Positions 1-6,439 of a DNA stretch of 8,674 bases are shown piece by piece. The translations under genes and the position numbers were made by a program. The notes below the pieces were generated by a model that saw only the letters and a list, made by a program, of their open reading frames with translations, was not told the DNA's origin and searched no databases. Source of the DNA: an uncultured Chitinophagaceae bacterium (GTDB lineage: Bacteria > Bacteroidota > Bacteroidia > Chitinophagales > Chitinophagaceae); NCBI GenBank assembly GCA_946479005.1, contig CAMLEM010000052.1, positions 1 to 8,674 on the forward strand. The letters run 5' to 3'. Every line of letters starts with the position of its first letter. Positions within the stretch are counted from its first letter, which is position 1.

Positions 1-1
1 T

Positions 2-931
2 TTCAAGCCGGAAAATATCGTGGTCTCAACGGGTGCCAAGCAAAGCCTGGCCAATGCGGTTCTTGCACTCGTGGATGAAGGGGATGAAGTGATCATTCCC
101 ACTCCTTTTTGGGTCACTTACAGTGAACTGGTGAAGATCGCAAGGGGAACAGTGGTCCACATCAATGGCAGCAGGGAGGCAGGTTTCAAGGTCAGTGCGG
201 AACAACTGGCGAAGGCCATTACGCCCCGGACAAAAATGCTTTTGTTTTCTTCTCCCTGTAATCCCACCGGGGCCGTTTACTCCAGGGAAGAGTTGTCGGC
301 GATCGTATCTGTGCTCGAGAAGCATCCCCGCATTTCGGTCCTTTCAGATGAGATCTATGAATATATCAATTACAAGGGGCCTCATCAAAGCATCGCCTCC
401 TTTGATTCGATCCACGAGCGGGTGATCATTGTCAATGGGCTGAGCAAGGGCTTTGCAATGACGGGGTGGAGGCTGGGTTATATCGCCGCGGAGGCGGAGA
501 TCGCGAAGGCCTGTGAGAAAGTGCAGGGACAGTTCACCAGCGGCACCAATTCAATCACCCAGCGGGCGGCCATCACAGCGCTGACCAGCGACCTTCGTCC
601 CACGCGGGAAATGGTGGCCGAGTTTGAGAAAAGGAAGGACCGTGTGCTGGAACTGGTAAAAGGGATCGGGGGTTGGGTATGCAATGAGCCGGAAGGCGCC
701 TTTTATATTTTTCCCGATGTCAGCTCCTGTTTCGGGAAAACAGCAGGGGAGAACAGGATCACCGATTCGGCTTCCCTTTGTATGTACCTGCTCAATGAAG
801 CGCACGTGAGCTCCGTGATGGGTGAAGCATTTGGCGAACCCCGATGCATCAGGATCTCCTTTGCCAACAGCCTGAAGAATATAGAGGAAGGGTTTAAAAG
901 GATCACGGCCGCCATAATGAAACTGCAATGA
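2..931 (+). CDS. Class I PLP-dependent aminotransferase, aspartate aminotransferase-like (5' partial)
   Basis: Transfers an amino group between an amino acid (probably aspartate) and a 2-oxo acid using pyridoxal phosphate in the cytosol. The frame is open from base 2 and enters with a PENIVVSTGAKQ segment, so the true start lies upstream; about 309 residues are present against roughly 390-400 for the family, so about 90 N-terminal residues are missing. Fold-type I landmarks appear in order: NPTG (Asn codon 260-262), DEIYEY with the PLP-contacting Asp (347-349) and Tyr (356-358), the Schiff-base Lys in SKGFAMTGWRLGY (446-448), and the substrate-carboxylate Arg in RCIRISFA (851-853). The sequence resembles the bacterial I-gamma aspartate/prephenate group, often annotated aspC. 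Substrate choice is inferred from overall resemblance; another amino donor or prephenate is possible. The stop overlaps the coaE start as ATGA, suggesting translational coupling. Confidence 0.92.
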   Translation, partial: FKPENIVVSTGAKQSLANAVLALVDEGDEVIIPTPFWVTYSELVKIARGTVVHINGSREAGFKVSAEQLAKAITPRTKMLLFSSPCNPTGAVYSREELSAIVSVLEKHPRISVLSDEIYEYINYKGPHQSIASFDSIHERVIIVNGLSKGFAMTGWRLGYIAAEAEIAKACEKVQGQFTSGTNSITQRAAITALTSDLRPTREMVAEFEKRKDRVLELVKGIGGWVCNEPEGAFYIFPDVSSCFGKTAGENRITDSASLCMYLLNEAHVSSVMGEAFGEPRCIRISFANSLKNIEEGFKRITAAIMKLQ

Positions 932-1542
932 AGTCTTCATCCACAGGAAGGATCCTGCCTGCGGCCATTGGTCTCACGGGAGGCATCGGATCCGGCAAAA
1001 CGATCGTGTCGAAGATCTTCGCGACACTCGGGATCCCAGTTTATTATGCCGATGAGGAAGCAAAAAGATTAATGAATGAGGACCCGGTTCTGAAAGAAGC
1101 CATCATTGGGATCTTCGGTAAGATCGCCTATAACGAAGCGGGACTCGATCGCAGGCTGATCTCCTCCATAGTTTTCAACGATCCCGCAAAGCTTGCCCAA
1201 CTGAACGCGGTGGTTCATCCCGCCACCATCCGCGACGCAGAAGTGTGGAGGCAGAGGCAAACTTCGCCTTACATCATCAAAGAAGCCGCCCTCTTGTTTG
1301 AAAGCGGTGCAAATCGGAATCTCGACAAAGTGATCGGTGTTTCCTCACCCCTTGAATTACGTATCGCGAGAGTGATGGCCCGGGACGGGCTTACCAGGGA
1401 AGAGGTTCTTCGCCGGGTGAATAACCAGATGGATGAAGAGGAGAAAATGTCGTTATGCGATCTTGTGATCCTGAATGATGAACAACATTCCCTGGTTGAA
1501 CAGGTGCTGGAAATTCACGGGAAATTGGCGCAGGGGAACTGA
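928..1542 (+). CDS. coaE: Dephospho-CoA kinase
   Basis: Phosphorylates the 3'-hydroxyl of dephospho-CoA with ATP, the last step of coenzyme A synthesis, in the cytosol. The 204-residue length is normal for CoaE. Visible signatures are the P-loop GGIGSGKT (residues 18-25), YAD with Asp42 at the position of the conserved catalytic/substrate Asp, NAVVHP (93-98), the EAALLFESG segment (119-127), and the RDGLTREEVLRRVNNQM lid/base-binding region. The ATG at 928 overlaps the upstream stop by four bases and leaves about 13 residues before the first beta strand, a little longer than usual; no other ATG lies before the P-loop. It is probably co-transcribed with the aminotransferase. A T7 run follows the stop, but only a weak hairpin precedes it. 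Confidence 0.96.
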   Translation: MKSSSTGRILPAAIGLTGGIGSGKTIVSKIFATLGIPVYYADEEAKRLMNEDPVLKEAIIGIFGKIAYNEAGLDRRLISSIVFNDPAKLAQLNAVVHPATIRDAEVWRQRQTSPYIIKEAALLFESGANRNLDKVIGVSSPLELRIARVMARDGLTREEVLRRVNNQMDEEEKMSLCDLVILNDEQHSLVEQVLEIHGKLAQGN

Positions 1543-1662
1543 CACCCGTTTTTTTACGATTGTATACCCGCACAGATCCGTGTTGACACTTCACACAAGA
1601 CCCATTTTAATCTCCCGTCTCCTCCACATTTATTATATTAGGGAATACTAAAACCTCTGATT

Positions 1663-2073
1663 ATGAAGCTTGCTTTTATTGCCTGCCTGGTATTCATTGC
1701 CTGTAACAACAAAGCGGAAAAAACCAACACAGACAAGGACAGCGTGTCGGATAAAGGCACGGAAGTGATCGACCAGCCTGTTGACCGCAGCCTCGTAGGT
1801 CGTTGGCGGCCCGTAGCGGTGGATGTTGCCAGTATGGAGGAGTCGGAAAAAAAGAACCTGATGGAGAATGCCATTATCGAGTTCACCAGCGACGGGCAAA
1901 TGTCCACCACGATGAAAGAAACGGTCCGCCAGGGGACCTATATGTATTCGGAGCAGGAACAGAAGCTGATGACGAAACTGGGAGATGATGATGAGAACTT
2001 TTACATTTCCTGGGATAAGGACCTTTTGAAGATGAAGAATGAGGATGGAGTAGTTACCTTGAAAAGGGAGTGA
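1663..2073 (+). CDS. Small lipoprotein with lipocalin-like domain
   Basis: A 136-residue predicted lipoprotein of unknown specific function. The N-terminus has one Lys, a short hydrophobic stretch and a lipobox-like FIAC ending at Cys14, followed by a hydrophilic linker rich in N, K, T and D (15-40). Phe at -3 is not the commonest lipobox residue, but the pattern otherwise fits signal peptidase II processing. The mature part starts with LVGRWRPVAV (about 44-53), resembling the G-x-W entry strand of small Bacteroidota lipocalin-like proteins, then alternating strands (AIIEFTSDGQMST, GTYMYSEQEQKLMT, FYISWDKDLLKMK, GVVTLKRE). That suggests a small beta barrel, perhaps binding a hydrophobic ligand or acting as an envelope stress protein; both roles are guesses. 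It stands alone between coaE (120-base gap) and the convergent terminator shared with yajC. Confidence 0.78.
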   Translation: MKLAFIACLVFIACNNKAEKTNTDKDSVSDKGTEVIDQPVDRSLVGRWRPVAVDVASMEESEKKNLMENAIIEFTSDGQMSTTMKETVRQGTYMYSEQEQKLMTKLGDDDENFYISWDKDLLKMKNEDGVVTLKRE

Positions 2074-2092
2074 AATACAAATATTGAGCATT

Positions 2093-2119
2093 AAAAAAAA
2101 AGAGCCCTTGGGCTCTTTT
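2093..2119. terminator. Bidirectional rho-independent terminator between lipoprotein gene and yajC
   Basis: A perfect inverted repeat AAAAGAGCCC (2098-2107) / GGGCTCTTTT (2110-2119) sits in the 49-base gap between two convergent genes. Read on the plus strand, the GC stem is followed by only four T; on the minus strand the A9 run at 2093-2101 becomes nine T. It should therefore end the yajC-side transcript efficiently and the lipoprotein transcript less so. Confidence 0.88.
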
Positions 2120-2122
2120 CTA

Positions 2123-2509
2123 TTAAGGTGTGGTTGTCTTCTTATTCAGGTTAGCCGTCCAGTCCATCGAGATCGCGCTTTTCTCGATCTTTATGTAACT
2201 ACCCGGGGAGATCTCGATATTCAACGTACCATCTTCATTGATCTTATTGATGGTTCCGTGGATTCCGGCGATCGTAACGATCTTATCTCCTTTCCCGAGT
2301 TCCTCGATGAATTTTTTCTGGTTCTTGGCCCGCTTGGCCTGGGGGCGAATGAAGAAAAGCCAGAATACCAGGATCATCAATCCAAGGAATATGAATTGAA
2401 AACTTCCCATACCTGAACTGGCTCCGTCTTTACCACCCTGGGAAGTGGGAGGGGTACAGGAGCTGAGGAATAAAACTACAGAAGCACTTAACGAATAGAT
2501 GAATTTCAT
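2123..2509 (-). CDS. yajC: Sec translocase accessory subunit YajC, with lipoprotein-like N-terminus
   Basis: YajC is a small inner-membrane protein associated with SecDF and the SecYEG translocon. This 128-residue protein has one clear membrane segment (about residues 37-54) ending in the family hallmark FFIRPQ (52-57), a basic stretch (KRAKNQKK) and a C-terminal soluble domain with GDKIVTIAGIHGTI and a strand-rich tail. Unusually, a hydrophobic stretch with a lipobox, LSSC ending at Cys18, and a Gly/Ser-rich linker precede it, so the longest reading looks like a lipoprotein signal plus a membrane anchor. Starting at Met34 (codon 2408-2410) would give a conventional 95-residue YajC. I keep the longer start because it begins soon after the DUF1573 gene (27-base gap) and codes a coherent signal-like sequence. 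Last gene of the nusB-side cluster, ending at the strong minus-strand terminator. Confidence 0.92.
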   Translation of the reverse strand: MKFIYSLSASVVLFLSSCTPPTSQGGKDGASSGMGSFQFIFLGLMILVFWLFFIRPQAKRAKNQKKFIEELGKGDKIVTIAGIHGTINKINEDGTLNIEISPGSYIKIEKSAISMDWTANLNKKTTTP

Positions 2510-2536
2510 TGTTTGATATTTAGGAAGGGCGATCTT

Positions 2537-3031
2537 TTATTTGATTTCGCCGTTAAAGGTCAGGGTGTGACTTTTCGAAGGTTTTGTGTTTGCCGTAACA
2601 TATACCTGCTTGGAGATCATTCCGTGTCCAACTCCGTTGAAAGTAGCCTTGATCACGCCTTCTTCACCGGGGGCAAAAGGTTGCTGGGGTTTTTCGGGGA
2701 TGGTGCAGCCGCACTGGGCGGTTACATTCTCGATCACCAGGGGCTTGTCGCCCACGTTCTTGAAACGATAAGTGATCTCCACTACCTTATCTTTCTTCAG
2801 TGTTCCCATTTCCTTCACTACGGGATCGATCCACTGGATCGTAGTGGCATTGGCATCTTCGGCCGGCTGTGCAGATGTATTGGCAGGTTCCGGTGAAGCC
2901 TTATCACCCGTAGGCTGGTTGTTTGTAATATTGGCCGGATCTTCTGTTACAGCACTGCTGTTGTTCTTGTCTTTCGTGGCGCAACCTGCAAGCAGGACCA
3001 GGGCCAGCAAACTGAGGAAGATATTTTTCAT
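2537..3031 (-). CDS. DUF1573 domain lipoprotein
   Basis: A 164-residue predicted envelope lipoprotein. The signal is textbook: MKN, a hydrophobic core and lipobox LAGC with Cys17. Residues 18-62 are a low-complexity N/P/T/A/E linker typical of surface or periplasmic tethering. Residues 66-164 form a DUF1573 domain: FKNVGDKPLVIENV (90-103), the CGC motif (Cys107, Cys109) followed by TIPEKP, a PGEEG turn (121-125), then VTANT near the end. The domain has an Ig-like beta-sandwich character and is widespread in Bacteroidota; its function is not established. The paired cysteines could form a disulfide or bind a metal, which is inference. It lies between nusB and yajC on the same strand and has its own promoter just upstream, so its link to YajC is likely transcriptional; a shared export role is only a possibility. 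Confidence 0.93.
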   Translation of the reverse strand: MKNIFLSLLALVLLAGCATKDKNNSSAVTEDPANITNNQPTGDKASPEPANTSAQPAEDANATTIQWIDPVVKEMGTLKKDKVVEITYRFKNVGDKPLVIENVTAQCGCTIPEKPQQPFAPGEEGVIKATFNGVGHGMISKQVYVTANTKPSKSHTLTFNGEIK

Positions 3032-3051
3032 TGTTCGGGTATTTTGGTGGG

Positions 3052-3081
3052 CAAAGTTACGAACTGCGGGGGAGTTTGCAA
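3052..3081 (-). promoter_or_regulatory. Bacteroidota-type promoter for the DUF1573-yajC pair
   Basis: On the minus strand TTG (3081-3079), 19 bases, then TAACTTTG (3059-3052) matches the Bacteroidota housekeeping promoter: a TTG/TTTG element near -33 and TAnnTTTG near -7. The predicted transcript would start around 3045, giving a leader of about 15 bases before the ATG at 3031. The whole element fits in the 51-base gap after the nusB stop, so DUF1573-yajC can be expressed independently of nusB. Confidence 0.65.
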
Positions 3082-3082
3082 T

Positions 3083-4018
3083 TTAAGCTTTGCGGAACTC
3101 CACCTTTTTCATACGTCCTTCCTGGACGAGCTCCTTATGGATATTGTCGAGGATGCCGTTGACGAACTGCCCGCTCTGGGGGGTGCTGTAATCCTTGGCC
3201 AGGTCGATATACTCATTGATGGTGACCTTGGGAGGGATGGTTTCAAAATAAAGGAATTCCGAGACCCCCATTTTCATCATCAGCATATCCAGCAGGGCGA
3301 TCCTTTCGGGATCCCAGTTCTTTAACTTTGGAATGATCAGTTCCTCCAGGTATTTGTCTTTGTCAATCACGGTCTGCAACAACAGGCTGGCGAACTGTTG
3401 CTTGTCGGGCGACATCAGCTGTGCGAAATTCAGATTGCCCGGTTTGTGTATGTATCCTGCAAGCAGTTGCACCAACATTTCTCCATCATCCTGCCAGTTT
3501 GAAAAATTCTCTTCCAGCTGGGAAAGGAAAAGCTCGTTGGGAAGCAGTAGTTCAGTTAAAATGAATTCGATGATCCCTCTTTCTTCGGCAGGTTCCCGGT
3601 TAGGGTTGGCGATGTAGACCTTGTATTGCTGGCTATCCTTTAGCTGCTGGTAGATCTTCCGGAGCAATTCCTTATCCACCAGGTGTTCCGGCTTGTCCTT
3701 CCTGACGGCTTCCCTGTAGGAGCCGTCCTCCAGGATCTTCCAGAGCCAGGTATTCCCGGCGATCTTGGTGTTCACGTTCAGGTCATCTTCCGAGGGAAGA
3801 TGCTTGGAGGCGCGCTGGTGAGCATCCGCTTCAGCATAGCGTGCAACCTCAGAAATAAAGTGAATGAGATAGACCAGGGCTGCCCTTGTCTGGTCGAAAT
3901 GTTCTTGCAGGATCTTCTGGGGGTCCGGGACCTTATTACCTGTTGACTCACTTTCCAGGCTGTTCAACGTGTACAGGGTCTGCATCACTTTCACCCGGAT
4001 ATTTCTTCTGCTGATCAT
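3083..4018 (-). CDS. nusB: Transcription antitermination factor NusB, long Bacteroidota form
   Basis: NusB binds boxA RNA with NusE (ribosomal protein S10) and supports antitermination, especially on rRNA operons. At 311 residues it is over twice the length of E. coli NusB (139). The two halves of the NusB fold are recognisable but far apart: the N-terminal helix RRNIRVKVMQTLY (residues 4-16) and the C-terminal core from about 209, including YLEELI, ERIALLDMLMMKMGVSEFL and PKVTINEYIDLAKDYSTPQSGQFVNGILDNI (from 263). Roughly 190 residues between them are helical and charged, without a motif I recognise. Long NusB is usual in this phylum, so I treat this as an intact lineage-specific form and not a fusion artefact. 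First gene of the minus-strand cluster, divergent from groES across 231 bases; I find no clean TAnnTTTG for it in that gap. Confidence 0.93.
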   Translation of the reverse strand: MISRRNIRVKVMQTLYTLNSLESESTGNKVPDPQKILQEHFDQTRAALVYLIHFISEVARYAEADAHQRASKHLPSEDDLNVNTKIAGNTWLWKILEDGSYREAVRKDKPEHLVDKELLRKIYQQLKDSQQYKVYIANPNREPAEERGIIEFILTELLLPNELFLSQLEENFSNWQDDGEMLVQLLAGYIHKPGNLNFAQLMSPDKQQFASLLLQTVIDKDKYLEELIIPKLKNWDPERIALLDMLMMKMGVSEFLYFETIPPKVTINEYIDLAKDYSTPQSGQFVNGILDNIHKELVQEGRMKKVEFRKA

Positions 4019-4182
4019 TATAAGAACTTTGAGAGGGCGAAGTTAAGGGTTTGGTCGGAGGGGCAGATGACCTGCCTGGAAGAGCCCGAAAATTTGTCCT
4101 TTCCGGTTTTTTCCAAACCTGACATAAATTTCAAAACCCTGAAATATTGTCTTTAAACCTCCCCGGGGCACACTATTTCCTG

Positions 4183-4190
4183 TACCTTTG
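4183..4190 (+). promoter_or_regulatory. -7 promoter element of groES-groEL
   Basis: TACCTTTG is a perfect match to the Bacteroidota -7 consensus TAnnTTTG, 59 bases before the groES ATG. Transcription should start about 4196-4200. No TTG/TTTG is present at the expected -33 distance; that position is instead occupied by a perfect CCCCGGGG palindrome (4161-4168). The missing -33 box could mean a dependence on an activator or simply a weak box; this is inference. No CIRCE (TTAGCACTC-N9-GAGTGCTAA) operator is present. Confidence 0.65.
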
Positions 4191-4200
4191 CCGTCCCAAA

Positions 4201-4215
4201 ACCGCCGTTGGCGGT
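4201..4215 (+). promoter_or_regulatory. 5' leader hairpin of the groES mRNA
   Basis: ACCGCC (4201-4206), loop GTT, GGCGGT (4210-4215) is a perfect six-pair GC-rich hairpin beginning about ten bases after the -7 element, so it should form the very 5' end of the groES-groEL transcript. It is followed by an unstructured A-rich leader up to the ATG at 4250. A 5'-terminal stem of this kind is known to protect mRNAs from degradation; a temperature-sensing role is possible but does not bury the start codon. Confidence 0.5.
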
Positions 4216-4249
4216 CCAAAAATTTAAAAACACAAAATCAATAACAACT

Positions 4250-4549
4250 ATGGCGAATTCCAAGAATGCTCCGCTGAAAGTGAGCGTAACCCCCCTTCAC
4301 GACAGGGTGATCGTAAAAGCTGCCGCTGCTGAAGAGAAAACCGCAGGCGGGATCATTATTCCTGATACAGCCAAGGAAAAGCCCCAGCGCGGGATCGTGG
4401 TGGCCGCCGGCCCCGGGAAGAAAGACGAACCTGTGACTGTAAAGGCTGGAAACACCGTATTATATGGCAAGTATGCCGGCACGGAGATCCAGATCGATGG
4501 ACAGGATTACCTGATTATGAGAGAGTCTGATATTCTCGCTATCGTGTAA
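4250..4549 (+). CDS. groES: Co-chaperonin GroES
   Basis: Heptameric 10-kDa co-chaperonin that caps the GroEL ring and closes the folding chamber in the cytosol. The protein has 99 residues, normal for the family. It shows PLHDRVIV (15-22), the mobile loop [18 protein letters not shown] (28-45) with the hydrophobic III that docks on the GroEL apical domain, [24 protein letters not shown] and the C-terminal [14 protein letters not shown] chose the ATG at 4250: it gives the usual N-terminus, has an A-rich leader, and the in-frame upstream TTG at 4208 lies within the leader hairpin and would add 14 unrelated residues. It is followed by groEL after 83 bases. Confidence 0.97.
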   Translation: MANSKNAPLKVSVTPLHDRVIVKAAAAEEKTAGGIIIPDTAKEKPQRGIVVAAGPGKKDEPVTVKAGNTVLYGKYAGTEIQIDGQDYLIMRESDILAIV

Positions 4550-4555
4550 GCCTGG

Positions 4556-4576
4556 AAGGTTTAGCGTTTAAACCTT
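4556..4576 (+). repeat. Hairpin between groES and groEL
   Basis: AAGGTTTA (4556-4563), a five-base loop GCGTT, and TAAACCTT (4569-4576) form a perfect eight-pair stem shortly after the groES stop. It is AT-rich and not followed by a T run, so it is not a good terminator. It could set different stabilities for the groES and groEL parts of the mRNA. The nine bases TTTAAACCT inside it also occur upstream of the groES promoter at 4152-4160. Confidence 0.55.
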
Positions 4577-4632
4577 AAACCAATACAGAAGTTTTTCTTA
4601 ATCGAATTCATCATACTTAAAAAACAAAAAAT

Positions 4633-6267
<1,635 letters not shown>

Positions 6268-6289
6268 TTCAAAAACAAGTGAATACGAG

Positions 6290-6321
6290 ATCCCGGTCTG
6301 GAAGGACCGGGATTTTTTTTT
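6290..6321 (+). terminator. Rho-independent terminator of groES-groEL
   Basis: ATCCCGGTC (6290-6298), six-base loop TGGAAG, GACCGGGAT (6305-6313), then a run of nine T (6313-6321). A nine-pair GC-rich stem followed directly by T9 is a strong intrinsic terminator and isolates the protease gene downstream from chaperonin transcription. Confidence 0.95.
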
Positions 6322-6439
6322 ACCCTGCCATTACCGCCCCTGAACGCGAAATGGGGAAATTATCTTACATTTATTCGCTTTTTTGAGGGCATTTTCTGTC
6401 CGTTAAAATCCCTTCAAAAAATAGAAAACTAACCGCATT

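Noticed and set aside
1517..1555. Possible terminator after coaE: ACGGG / CCCGT with a 23-base loop and T7
   Set aside because: The stem is only five pairs with a large loop; the T run is suggestive but not enough to call it.
1583..1611. TTGACA-N17-TTTAAT before the lipoprotein gene, resembling an E. coli sigma70 promoter
   Set aside because: The Bacteroidota housekeeping sigma factor prefers TTTG/TTG and TAnnTTTG. The only nearby near-match to that -7 box, TATATTAG (1634-1641), has no -33 partner. I cannot assign the promoter with confidence.
2084..3325. Plus-strand open frames opposite yajC, the DUF1573 gene and nusB
   Set aside because: All three minus-strand genes have family motifs in the right order; the plus-strand frames are shadows and one begins inside the terminator.
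4208..4249. In-frame TTG start that would extend GroES by 14 residues
   Set aside because: It lies within the leader hairpin, close to the predicted transcription start, and the added residues are not part of the GroES fold; ATG 4250 fits the family.
4019..4249. Search for CIRCE, a nusB promoter or a small gene in the nusB-groES gap
   Set aside because: No CIRCE repeat, no CAAAnnTA (minus-strand -7) and no convincing short open frame; only the groES promoter elements stand out.
6322..6439. Search for a promoter of the metalloprotease gene
   Set aside because: The gap is AT-rich, with a one-mismatch -7 candidate TACATTTA (6366-6373), but no -33 partner; not strong enough to list.
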